Positions 28,001 through 40,341 of a stretch of 64,000 nt of DNA are shown one piece after another. The notes beneath the pieces were generated by a model, which saw nothing but the letters and a program-made list of their open reading frames with translations, was not told the DNA's origin and ran no database searches. The position numbers and the translations under genes are program-made. The stretch is from Nectonema munidae (Eukaryota; Nematomorpha; Nectonematoida; Nectonematidae), in contig JAUIRK010000980.1 in NCBI GenBank assembly GCA_030549495.1, forward strand, positions 1 to 64,000, in the 5' to 3' direction. The stretch's first letter is position 1, and every line of letters begins with the position of its first letter.

Positions 28001-31000
28001 TGTTCCGAGACTATACGGAATTATTTCATGTTTTTAGTCGCCTCTTACGACATGCAGGTCATGCAATAGTCCTATTCTGTTCCGAGACTATACGGAATTA
28101 TTTCATGTTTTTAGTCGCCTCTTACGACATGCAGGTCATGCAATAGTCCTATTCTGTTCCGAGACTATACGGAATTATTTCATGTTTTTAGTCGCCTCTT
28201 ACGACATGCAGGTCATGCAATAGTCCTATTCTGTTCCGAGACTATACGGAATTATTTCATGTTTTTAGTCGCCTCTTACGACATGCAGGTCATGCAATAG
28301 TCCTATTCTGTTCCGAGACTATACGGAATTATTTCATGTTTTTAGTCGCCTCTTACGACATGCAGGTCATGCAATAGTCCTATTCTGTTCCGAGACTATA
28401 CGGAATTATTTCATGTTTTTAGTCGCCTCTTACGACATGCAGGTCATGCAATAGTCCTATTCTGTTCCGAGACTATACGGAATTATTTCATGTTTTTAGT
28501 CGCCTCTTACGACATGCAGGTCATGCAATAGTCCTATTCTGTTCCGAGACTATACGGAATTATTTCATGTTTTTAGTCGCCTCTTACGACATGCAGGTCA
28601 TGCAATAGTCCTATTCTGTTCCGAGACTATACGGAATTATTTCATGTTTTTAGTCGCCTCTTACGACATGCAGGTCATGCAATAGTCCTATTCTGTTCCG
28701 AGACTATACGGAATTATTTCATGTTTTTAGTCGCCTCTTACGACATGCAGGTCATGCAATAGTCCTATTCTGTTCCGAGACTATACGGAATTATTTCATG
28801 TTTTTAGTCGCCTCTTACGACATGCAGGTCATGCAATAGTCCTATTCTGTTCCGAGACTATACGGAATTATTTCATGTTTTTAGTCGCCTCTTACGACAT
28901 GCAGGTCATGCAATAGTCCTATTCTGTTCCGAGACTATACGGAATTATTTCATGTTTTTAGTCGCCTCTTACGACATGCAGGTCATGCAATAGTCCTATT
29001 CTGTTCCGAGACTATACGGAATTATTTCATGTTTTTAGTCGCCTCTTACGACATGCAGGTCATGCAATAGTCCTATTCTGTTCCGAGACTATACGGAATT
29101 ATTTCATGTTTTTAGTCGCCTCTTACGACATGCAGGTCATGCAATAGTCCTATTCTGTTCCGAGACTATACGGAATTATTTCATGTTTTTAGTCGCCTCT
29201 TACGACATGCAGGTCATGCAATAGTCCTATTCTGTTCCGAGACTATACGGAATTATTTCATGTTTTTAGTCGCCTCTTACGACATGCAGGTCATGCAATA
29301 GTCCTATTCTGTTCCGAGACTATACGGAATTATTTCATGTTTTTAGTCGCCTCTTACGACATGCAGGTCATGCAATAGTCCTATTCTGTTCCGAGACTAT
29401 ACGGAATTATTTCATGTTTTTAGTCGCCTCTTACGACATGCAGGTCATGCAATAGTCCTATTCTGTTCCGAGACTATACGGAATTATTTCATGTTTTTAG
29501 TCGCCTCTTACGACATGCAGGTCATGCAATAGTCCTATTCTGTTCCGAGACTATACGGAATTATTTCATGTTTTTAGTCGCCTCTTACGACATGCAGGTC
29601 ATGCAATAGTCCTATTCTGTTCCGAGACTATACGGAATTATTTCATGTTTTTAGTCGCCTCTTACGACATGCAGGTCATGCAATAGTCCTATTCTGTTCC
29701 GAGACTATACGGAATTATTTCATGTTTTTAGTCGCCTCTTACGACATGCAGGTCATGCAATAGTCCTATTCTGTTCCGAGACTATACGGAATTATTTCAT
29801 GTTTTTAGTCGCCTCTTACGACATGCAGGTCATGCAATAGTCCTATTCTGTTCCGAGACTATACGGAATTATTTCATGTTTTTAGTCGCCTCTTACGACA
29901 TGCAGGTCATGCAATAGTCCTATTCTGTTCCGAGACTATACGGAATTATTTCATGTTTTTAGTCGCCTCTTACGACATGCAGGTCATGCAATAGTCCTAT
30001 TCTGTTCCGAGACTATACGGAATTATTTCATGTTTTTAGTCGCCTCTTACGACATGCAGGTCATGCAATAGTCCTATTCTGTTCCGAGACTATACGGAAT
30101 TATTTCATGTTTTTAGTCGCCTCTTACGACATGCAGGTCATGCAATAGTCCTATTCTGTTCCGAGACTATACGGAATTATTTCATGTTTTTAGTCGCCTC
30201 TTACGACATGCAGGTCATGCAATAGTCCTATTCTGTTCCGAGACTATACGGAATTATTTCATGTTTTTAGTCGCCTCTTACGACATGCAGGTCATGCAAT
30301 AGTCCTATTCTGTTCCGAGACTATACGGAATTATTTCATGTTTTTAGTCGCCTCTTACGACATGCAGGTCATGCAATAGTCCTATTCTGTTCCGAGACTA
30401 TACGGAATTATTTCATGTTTTTAGTCGCCTCTTACGACATGCAGGTCATGCAATAGTCCTATTCTGTTCCGAGACTATACGGAATTATTTCATGTTTTTA
30501 GTCGCCTCTTACGACATGCAGGTCATGCAATAGTCCTATTCTGTTCCGAGACTATACGGAATTATTTCATGTTTTTAGTCGCCTCTTACGACATGCAGGT
30601 CATGCAATAGTCCTATTCTGTTCCGAGACTATACGGAATTATTTCATGTTTTTAGTCGCCTCTTACGACATGCAGGTCATGCAATAGTCCTATTCTGTTC
30701 CGAGACTATACGGAATTATTTCATGTTTTTAGTCGCCTCTTACGACATGCAGGTCATGCAATAGTCCTATTCTGTTCCGAGACTATACGGAATTATTTCA
30801 TGTTTTTAGTCGCCTCTTACGACATGCAGGTCATGCAATAGTCCTATTCTGTTCCGAGACTATACGGAATTATTTCATGTTTTTAGTCGCCTCTTACGAC
30901 ATGCAGGTCATGCAATAGTCCTATTCTGTTCCGAGACTATACGGAATTATTTCATGTTTTTAGTCGCCTCTTACGACATGCAGGTCATGCAATAGTCCTA

Positions 31001-33640
31001 TTCTGTTCCGAGACTATACGGAATTATTTCATGTTTTTAGTCGCCTCTTACGACATGCAGGTCATGCAATAGTCCTATTCTGTTCCGAGACTATACGGAA
31101 TTATTTCATGTTTTTAGTCGCCTCTTACGACATGCAGGTCATGCAATAGTCCTATTCTGTTCCGAGACTATACGGAATTATTTCATGTTTTTAGTCGCCT
31201 CTTACGACATGCAGGTCATGCAATAGTCCTATTCTGTTCCGAGACTATACGGAATTATTTCATGTTTTTAGTCGCCTCTTACGACATGCAGGTCATGCAA
31301 TAGTCCTATTCTGTTCCGAGACTATACGGAATTATTTCATGTTTTTAGTCGCCTCTTACGACATGCAGGTCATGCAATAGTCCTATTCTGTTCCGAGACT
31401 ATACGGAATTATTTCATGTTTTTAGTCGCCTCTTACGACATGCAGGTCATGCAATAGTCCTATTCTGTTCCGAGACTATACGGAATTATTTCATGTTTTT
31501 AGTCGCCTCTTACGACATGCAGGTCATGCAATAGTCCTATTCTGTTCCGAGACTATACGGAATTATTTCATGTTTTTAGTCGCCTCTTACGACATGCAGG
31601 TCATGCAATAGTCCTATTCTGTTCCGAGACTATACGGAATTATTTCATGTTTTTAGTCGCCTCTTACGACATGCAGGTCATGCAATAGTCCTATTCTGTT
31701 CCGAGACTATACGGAATTATTTCATGTTTTTAGTCGCCTCTTACGACATGCAGGTCATGCAATAGTCCTATTCTGTTCCGAGACTATACGGAATTATTTC
31801 ATGTTTTTAGTCGCCTCTTACGACATGCAGGTCATGCAATAGTCCTATTCTGTTCCGAGACTATACGGAATTATTTCATGTTTTTAGTCGCCTCTTACGA
31901 CATGCAGGTCATGCAATAGTCCTATTCTGTTCCGAGACTATACGGAATTATTTCATGTTTTTAGTCGCCTCTTACGACATGCAGGTCATGCAATAGTCCT
32001 ATTCTGTTCCGAGACTATACGGAATTATTTCATGTTTTTAGTCGCCTCTTACGACATGCAGGTCATGCAATAGTCCTATTCTGTTCCGAGACTATACGGA
32101 ATTATTTCATGTTTTTAGTCGCCTCTTACGACATGCAGGTCATGCAATAGTCCTATTCTGTTCCGAGACTATACGGAATTATTTCATGTTTTTAGTCGCC
32201 TCTTACGACATGCAGGTCATGCAATAGTCCTATTCTGTTCCGAGACTATACGGAATTATTTCATGTTTTTAGTCGCCTCTTACGACATGCAGGTCATGCA
32301 ATAGTCCTATTCTGTTCCGAGACTATACGGAATTATTTCATGTTTTTAGTCGCCTCTTACGACATGCAGGTCATGCAATAGTCCTATTCTGTTCCGAGAC
32401 TATACGGAATTATTTCATGTTTTTAGTCGCCTCTTACGACATGCAGGTCATGCAATAGTCCTATTCTGTTCCGAGACTATACGGAATTATTTCATGTTTT
32501 TAGTCGCCTCTTACGACATGCAGGTCATGCAATAGTCCTATTCTGTTCCGAGACTATACGGAATTATTTCATGTTTTTAGTCGCCTCTTACGACATGCAG
32601 GTCATGCAATAGTCCTATTCTGTTCCGAGACTATACGGAATTATTTCATGTTTTTAGTCGCCTCTTACGACATGCAGGTCATGCAATAGTCCTATTCTGT
32701 TCCGAGACTATACGGAATTATTTCATGTTTTTAGTCGCCTCTTACGACATGCAGGTCATGCAATAGTCCTATTCTGTTCCGAGACTATACGGAATTATTT
32801 CATGTTTTTAGTCGCCTCTTACGACATGCAGGTCATGCAATAGTCCTATTCTGTTCCGAGACTATACGGAATTATTTCATGTTTTTAGTCGCCTCTTACG
32901 ACATGCAGGTCATGCAATAGTCCTATTCTGTTCCGAGACTATACGGAATTATTTCATGTTTTTAGTCGCCTCTTACGACATGCAGGTCATGCAATAGTCC
33001 TATTCTGTTCCGAGACTATACGGAATTATTTCATGTTTTTAGTCGCCTCTTACGACATGCAGGTCATGCAATAGTCCTATTCTGTTCCGAGACTATACGG
33101 AATTATTTCATGTTTTTAGTCGCCTCTTACGACATGCAGGTCATGCAATAGTCCTATTCTGTTCCGAGACTATACGGAATTATTTCATGTTTTTAGTCGC
33201 CTCTTACGACATGCAGGTCATGCAATAGTCCTATTCTGTTCCGAGACTATACGGAATTATTTCATGTTTTTAGTCGCCTCTTACGACATGCAGGTCATGC
33301 AATAGTCCTATTCTGTTCCGAGACTATACGGAATTATTTCATGTTTTTAGTCGCCTCTTACGACATGCAGGTCATGCAATAGTCCTATTCTGTTCCGAGA
33401 CTATACGGAATTATTTCATGTTTTTAGTCGCCTCTTACGACATGCAGGTCATGCAATAGTCCTATTCTGTTCCGAGACTATACGGAATTATTTCATGTTT
33501 TTAGTCGCCTCTTACGACATGCAGGTCATGCAATAGTCCTATTCTGTTCCGAGACTATACGGAATTATTTCATGTTTTTAGTCGCCTCTTACGACATGCA
33601 GGTCATGCAATAGTCCTATTCTGTTCCGAGACTATACGGA
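10010..33640. repeat. Homogeneous core of the satellite
   Basis: About 307 consecutive units show no difference that I could find by eye. The sequence at 10021 and at 33121 is in identical phase, and the distance of 23100 is exactly 300 x 77, so there is no net insertion or deletion across 300 units. Such a core fits recent amplification or efficient homogenisation by unequal exchange. An assembler filling a collapsed array with a consensus could give the same picture. Confidence 0.85.
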
Positions 33641-36600
33641 ATTATTTAATGTTTTTAGTCGCCTCTTACGACATGCAGGTCATGCAATAGTCCTATTCTG
33701 TTCCGAGACTATACGGAATTATTTCGTGTTTTTAGTCGCCTCTTACGACATGCAGGTCATGCAATAGTCCTATTCTGTTCCGAGACTATACGGAATTATT
33801 TAATGTTTTTAGTCGCCTCTTACGACATGCAGGTCATGCAATAGTCCTATTCTGTTCCGAGACTATACGGAATTATTTAATGTTTTTAGTCGCCTCTTAC
33901 GACATGCAGGTCATGCAATAGTCCTATTCTGTTCCGAGACTATACGGAATTATTTAGTGTTTTTAGTCGCCTCTTACGACATGCAGGTCATGCAATAGTC
34001 CTATTCTGTTCCGAGACTATACGGAATTATTTCATGTTTTTAGTCGCCTCTTACGACATGCAGGTCATGCAATAGTCCTATTCTGTTCCGAGACTATACG
34101 GAATTATTTAGTGTTTTTAGTCGCCTCTTACGACATGCAGGTCATGCAATAGTCCTATTCTGTTCCGAGACTATACGGAATTATTTAATGTTTTTAGTCG
34201 CCTCTTACGACATGCAGGTCATGCAATAGTCCTATTCTGTTCCGAGACTATACGGAATTATTTCATGTTTTTAGTCGCCTCTTACGACATGCAGGTCATG
34301 CAATAGTCCTATTCTGTTCCGAGACTATACGGAATTATTTCATGTTTTTAGTCGCCTCTTACGACATGCAGGTCATGCAATAGTCCTATTCTGTTCCGAG
34401 ACTATACGGAATTATTTAGTGTTTTTAGTCGCCTCTTACGACATGCAGGTCATGCAATAGTCCTATTCTGTTCCGAGACTATACGGAATTATTTAGTGTT
34501 TTTAGTCGCCTCTTACGACATGCAGGTCATGCAATAGTCCTATTCTGTTCCGAGACTATACGGAATTATTTAATGTTTTTAGTCGCCTCTTACGACATGC
34601 AGGTCATGCAATAGTCCTATTCTGTTCCGAGACTATACGGAATTATTTAATGTTTTTAGTCGCCTCTTACGACATGCAGGTCATGCAATAGTCCTATTCT
34701 GTTCCGAGACTATACGGAATTATTTAATGTTTTTAGTCGCCTCTTACGACATGCAGGTCATGCAATAGTCCTATTCTGTTCCGAGACTATACGGAATTAT
34801 TTAATGTTTTTAGTCGCCTCTTACGACATGCAGGTCATGCAATAGTCCTATTCTGTTCCGAGACTATACGGAATTATTTCATGTTTTTAGTCGCCTCTTA
34901 CGACATGCAGGTCATGCAATAGTCCTATTCTGTTCCGAGACTATACGGAATTATTTCATGTTTTTAGTCGCCTCTTACGACATGCAGGTCATGCAATAGT
35001 CCTATTCTGTTCCGAGACTATACGGAATTATTTAATGTTTTTAGTCGCCTCTTACGACATGCAGGTCATGCAATAGTCCTATTCTGTTCCGAGACTATAC
35101 GGAATTATTTAGTGTTTTTAGTCGCCTCTTACGACATGCAGGTCATGCAATAGTCCTATTCTGTTCCGAGACTATACGGAATTATTTCATGTTTTTAGTC
35201 GCCTCTTACGACATGCAGGTCATGCAATAGTCCTATTCTGTTCCGAGACTATACGGAATTATTTAGTGTTTTTAGTCGCCTCTTACGACATGCAGGTCAT
35301 GCAATAGTCCTATTCTGTTCCGAGACTATACGGAATTATTTAGTGTTTTTAGTCGCCTCTTACGACATGCAGGTCATGCAATAGTCCTATTCTTTTCCGA
35401 GACTATACGGAATTATTTAGTGTTTTTAGTCGCCTCTTACGACATGCAGGCCATGCAATAGTCCTATTCTGTTCCGAGACTATACGGAATTATTTAGTGT
35501 TTTTAGTCGCCTCTTACGACATGCAGGTCATGCAATAGTCCTATTCTGTTCCGAGACTATACGGAATTATTTCGTGTTTTTAGTCGCCTCTTACGACATG
35601 CAGGTCATGCAATAGTCCTATTCTGTTCCGAGACTATACGGAATTATTTAATGTTTTTAGTCGCCTCTTACGACATGCAGGTCATGCAATAGTCCTATTC
35701 TGTTCCGAGACTATACGGAATTATTTAGTGTTTTTAGTCGCCTCTTACGACATGCAGGTCATGCAATAGTCCTATTCTGTTCCGAGACTATACGGAATTA
35801 TTTCATGTTTTTAGTCGCCTCTTACGACATGCAGGTCATGCAATAGTCCTATTCTGTTCCGAGACTATACGGAATTATTTCAGTGTTTTTAGTCGCCTCT
35901 TACGACATGCAGGTCATGCAATAGTCCTATTCTGTTCCGAGACTATACGGAATTATTTCATGTTTTTAGTCGCCTCTTACGACATGCAGGTCATGCAATA
36001 GTCCTATTCTGTTCCGAGACTATACGGAATTATTTCATGTTTTTAGTCGCCTCTTACGACATGCAGGTCATGCAATAGTCCTATTCTGTTCCGAGACTAT
36101 ACGGAATTATTTAATGTTTTTAGTCGCCTCTTACGACATGCAGGTCATGCAATAGTCCTATTCTGTTCCGAGACTATACGGAATTATTTAGTGTTTTTAG
36201 TCGCCTCTTACGACATGCAGGTCATGCAATAGTCCTATTCTGTTCCGAGACTATACGGAATTATTTAGTGTTTTTAGTCGCCTCTTACGACATGCAGGTC
36301 ATGCAATAGTCCTATTCTGTTCCGAGACTATACGGAATTATTTAATGTTTTTAGTCGCCTCTTACGACATGCAGGTCATGCAATAGTCCTATTCTGTTCC
36401 GAGACTATACGGAATTATTTCATGTTTTTAGTCGCCTCTTACGACATGCAGGTCATGCAATAGTCCTATTCTGTTCCGAGACTATACGGAATTATTTCAT
36501 GTTTTTAGTCGCCTCTTACGACATGCAGGTCATGCAATAGTCCTATTCTGTTCCGAGACTATACGGAATTATTTAGTGTTTTTAGTCGCCTCTTACGACA

Positions 36601-37800
36601 TGCAGGTCATGCAATAGTCCTATTCTGTTCCGAGACTATACGGAATTATTTCATGTTTTTAGTCGCCTCTTACGACATGCAGGTCATGCAATAGTCCTAT
36701 TCTGTTCCGAGACTATACGGAATTATTTAGTGTTTTTAGTCGCCTCTTACGACATGCAGGTCATGCAATAGTCCTATTCTGTTCCGAGACTATACGGAAT
36801 TATTTAGTGTTTTTAGTCGCCTCTTACGACATGCAGGTCATGCAATAGTCCTATTCTGTTCCGAGACTATACGGAATTATTTCATGTTTTTAGTCGCCTC
36901 TTACGACATGCAGGTCATGCAATAGTCCTATTCTGTTCCGAGACTATACGGAATTATTTAATGTTTTTAGTCGCCTCTTACGACATGCAGGTCATGCAAT
37001 AGTCCTATTCTGTTCCGAGACTATACGGAATTATTTAATGTTTTTAGTCGCCTCTTACGACATGCAGGTCATGCAATAGTCCTATTCTGTTCCGAGACTA
37101 TACGGAATTATTTAGTGTTTTTAGTCGCCTCTTACGACATGCAGGTCATGCAATAGTCCTATTCTGTTCCGAGACTATACGGAATTATTTCATGTTTTTA
37201 GTCGCCTCTTACGACATGCAGGTCATGCAATAGTCCTATTCTGTTCCGAGACTATACGGAATTATTTAGTGTTTTTAGTCGCCTCTTACGACATGCAGGT
37301 CATGCAATAGTCCTATTCTGTTCCGAGACTATACGGAATTATTTCATGTTTTTAGTCGCCTCTTACGACATGCAGGTCATGCAATAGTCCTATTCTGTTC
37401 CGAGACTATACGGAATTATTTAGTGTTTTTAGTCGCCTCTTACGACATGCAGGTCATGCAATAGTCCTATTCTGTTCCGAGACTATACGGAATTATTTAG
37501 TGTTTTTAGTCGCCTCTTACGACATGCAGGTCATGCAATAGTCCTATTCTGTTCCGAGACTATACGGAATTATTTCATGTTTTTAGTCGCCTCTTACGAC
37601 ATGCAGGTCATGCAATAGTCCTATTCTGTTCCGAGACTATACGGAATTATTTAGTGTTTTTAGTCGCCTCTTACGACATGCAGGTCATGCAATAGTCCTA
37701 TTCTGTTCCGAGACTATACGGAATTATTTAATGTTTTTAGTCGCCTCTTACGACATGCAGGTCATGCAATAGTCCTATTCTGTTCCGAGACTATACGGAA
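33640..37800. repeat. Right variant-bearing part of the satellite
   Basis: Here a large share of units depart from the core type at unit positions 7-8: AA (ATTTAATG, for example near 33646, 33800, 34570), AG (ATTTAGTG, for example near 33955, 34109, 35108), CG (near 33725 and 35573) and one CAG (near 35880). Two isolated changes occur elsewhere (a G-to-T near 35394 and a T-to-C near 35451). The one-base-shorter form found on the left is not seen. After about 37800 the units return to the core type up to the array end. Confidence 0.85.
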
Positions 37801-38561
37801 TTATTTCATGTTTTTAGTCGCCTCTTACGACATGCAGGTCATGCAATAGTCCTATTCTGTTCCGAGACTATACGGAATTATTTCATGTTTTTAGTCGCCT
37901 CTTACGACATGCAGGTCATGCAATAGTCCTATTCTGTTCCGAGACTATACGGAATTATTTCATGTTTTTAGTCGCCTCTTACGACATGCAGGTCATGCAA
38001 TAGTCCTATTCTGTTCCGAGACTATACGGAATTATTTCATGTTTTTAGTCGCCTCTTACGACATGCAGGTCATGCAATAGTCCTATTCTGTTCCGAGACT
38101 ATACGGAATTATTTCATGTTTTTAGTCGCCTCTTACGACATGCAGGTCATGCAATAGTCCTATTCTGTTCCGAGACTATACGGAATTATTTCATGTTTTT
38201 AGTCGCCTCTTACGACATGCAGGTCATGCAATAGTCCTATTCTGTTCCGAGACTATACGGAATTATTTCATGTTTTTAGTCGCCTCTTACGACATGCAGG
38301 TCATGCAATAGTCCTATTCTGTTCCGAGACTATACGGAATTATTTCATGTTTTTAGTCGCCTCTTACGACATGCAGGTCATGCAATAGTCCTATTCTGTT
38401 CCGAGACTATACGGAATTATTTCATGTTTTTAGTCGCCTCTTACGACATGCAGGTCATGCAATAGTCCTATTCTGTTCCGAGACTATACGGAATTATTTC
38501 ATGTTTTTAGTCGCCTCTTACGACATGCAGGTCATGCAATAGTCCTATTCTGTTCCGAGAC

Positions 38562-38791
38562 CTCCTTTATTATTTTGACTTGTCAGTCCCGTAGAACATT
38601 TTGTATCATTCAATTTGAAAAAATGAATGAAAATAACATACATGGCAATATAATATTTTCTCTTTAATTTGATTGGCTTATTGTTTTTCAATCAACTATT
38701 TGCTAACAACCAATCAAAAGACGCGCTGAACATTATAACTTCTTCATGCATCTTTTGGCTGCCACTCATCACACCACAAAAAATTAAGTCT
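38562..38791. other. Array edge, unassigned AT-rich DNA
   Basis: The satellite breaks off within the word GAGACTAT and unrelated AT-rich sequence begins. A short inverted pair, GATTGG at 38671-38676 and CCAATC at 38710-38715, lies in it. No gene, target duplication or half-satellite unit is seen beyond the break. Confidence 0.6.
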
Positions 38792-39123
38792 TCTATATAA
38801 TAATGCGCAAGTGTGTGTGTCACTGGAAGAATTCTGATTGGTTGAAATTATTTATATGTTTTGTGTCTATTTTTCTATGGTGTGATGAGTTATAGCATAG
38901 TTGTATGTTTTCTGTGTATTTTTTTCGCATCTGGTTGGTTAATTTCATGTTAATGTACAATGGTGTGATGATGAGTTATTAATTTTTAGCATATTTCTAT
39001 CTTTTCAGTGTATTTTTCTACAATGAAATTTTTTTATCAACTTTTTTATCGCTTCGCTCGAAAAAAACACTCTACCAATCTTATGTTTGGAGTGAAGCGA
39101 GAAACGACCATGGGACCGGCTAG
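38792..39123 (+). mobile_element. Small non-autonomous Helitron-like element
   Basis: The left end begins TCTATATAATAATGCGCAAG followed by a GT run, close to the TCTATATA start common in arthropod Helitrons. The right end is GGGACCGGCTAG, a CTRR-type terminus, followed by T. A subterminal stem precedes it: TCGCTTCGCTC at 39049-39059 against GAGTGAAGCGA at 39090-39100, one G/T wobble. The body is two diverged direct copies of about 97 bp (from about 38832 and 38929), each with a GATTGGTT/GGTTGGTT word, a GGTGTGATGA word and a TTTTCAGTGTATTTTT-like tail. Flanking bases are T and T, which is closer to Helentron-type insertion than to the classical A/T site. No coding capacity. The family assignment rests on the ends only. 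Confidence 0.55.
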
Positions 39124-39821
39124 TTCTACTAAATCGATAATACTGATTTCCTTTCTGGACTCTTCTTCTTTTGCAATTAGAGCTGAGAACATATTCAATT
39201 ATCAAGCAAATATGCCATTTCAAAATCAAAGTGTGTTGCAAGTTTTTGATTAGAGAAACATTATAGATTGATTGCGTTTTGAATTACATTTTGTCATGAA
39301 TTATTTAGCTTTTGTACTGATTTATACCAAACAATCATTGAAATAGCAATTAATCAAAGCGAAACACTTGTAACTATTCTTATATTACATAAATTATAGG
39401 GTTTATAGCCTATTAAAATGTGTTTTAACAAACTCCAGTAGAATTCATATTTTATGAGTATAAAAACGCTATAAAAGCTACATATTCAAATTTATCTTTA
39501 ATGTAGAAATAAAAATATATGTAATTATAAACACATCTCAATTTGTGTCATAATTCTTCAAAAGTTATTCAAAAATAATTAGGATTTTTTACAAAAAGCA
39601 CACTTTTGACAAAGATATGTAAAAAGTGAAATTTACGAACGTATTCGTATCTGTCCGATTAAGTGAAGTATATATAAAGCGGCAGTTAGTGTTTTGATCT
39701 TTTTGTCTCTTTGATTTTACAAATCACATAAAATATCCCTCAATTTTATTATCTTTTTCTCGCTTAAAATGCGGGAAAGTATTTCAACTGAAAAAATGCC
39801 CAGACTTAATGTTGGAAGAAA
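39124..39821. other. Unassigned AT-rich stretch
   Basis: No ORF of note beyond shadow frames. A TATATAAAG word at 39671-39679 is followed by GGCAGTTAGTG about 20 bp on, which resembles a TATA/initiator pair, but no gene follows it. Confidence 0.4.
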
Positions 39822-40102
39822 CTAGTTTATGGGTTACTATAATTATATAGTAAATTTACTGCCCACTAGAATTACTAAATAAATTCTCCCAAAAATTAGT
39901 AATAGTAAAATTTACTATTTTTTTTCTAGTAACACACTAGTATTTTTACTGGAGTGTTAGTAAAATTCACTATTTTTACTTTACAAGCTATAAAATAACT
40001 TTACTATAGTTATAATAAAAATTACTACTTTTCCTCTTGTAACTTTTTAGTATTTTCCCTGATTACTGTTATTATTCTACGAGGCATAAAGTAAGTTTAC
40101 TG
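39822..40102. repeat. Palindrome-rich AGTAAATTTACT repeat patch
   Basis: A compact stretch built from variants of one palindromic word: AGTAAATTTACT at 39849-39860, AGTAAAATTTACT at 39904-39916, AGTAAAATTCACT at 39959-39971 and AGTAAGTTTACT at 40090-40101, with several half-words (TTACTATT, CTAGTAA) between. It may be a small fold-back MITE or a degenerate tandem repeat. No end-defining target duplication was found. Confidence 0.45.
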
Positions 40103-40341
40103 TTTCAATTGCAAAGCACATTAGTTTCATTGGATAAGTTATCAAGTTTTTTGACTATACTCATTTTTAAAATGATTGTTAAAGCCAAGACCTTAATTTG
40201 GTATATATTAAAATCTATCTTTTATTTTAGAGAGATTATATATTCAATCTTTATAAATTCTACTTCTCTATTAAAAACAGAAAAAAAATATGTTAACAAA
40301 TAAAAAAAGTAATTTTGAGAGTTTTCAAAATTTTTTATTAA

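Larger units (their letters stand above)
1..38561. repeat. 77-bp satellite array, about 500 copies
   Basis: A head-to-tail tandem array of a 77-bp unit fills the first 60% of the window and is cut by the left edge. Each unit carries, in order, TTATTTCATGTTTTTAGTCG, a CCTCTTACGAC stretch, two ATGCA words, an ATAGTCC word and TTCCGAGACTATACGGAA. GC is about 40% (31 of 77), above the AT-rich flank, with four CpG sites. Because 77 is not a multiple of three, frames rotate and no long ORF persists. There are no unique spacers, so this is a satellite and not a CRISPR or gene array. The unit is not TTAGG-like and is not telomeric. The size and homogeneity fit pericentromeric or heterochromatic satellite DNA; the location is inference. 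I do not recognise the unit as a named family. Confidence 0.98.

Noticed and set aside
1-38561. CRISPR-like or integron-like array
   Set aside because: Units follow each other directly with no unique spacers and no associated genes; the surrounding DNA is eukaryotic.
1-38561. Self-cleaving hammerhead ribozyme in the satellite
   Set aside because: Neither strand of the unit contains the conserved CUGANGA core, although hairpins are present.
1-38561. Telomeric repeat
   Set aside because: The unit is 77 bp and has no TTAGG- or TTAGGG-type periodicity.
39671-39700. Polymerase II core promoter (TATATAAAG plus initiator-like sequence)
   Set aside because: No coding exon or splice signal follows; such words are frequent by chance in AT-rich DNA.
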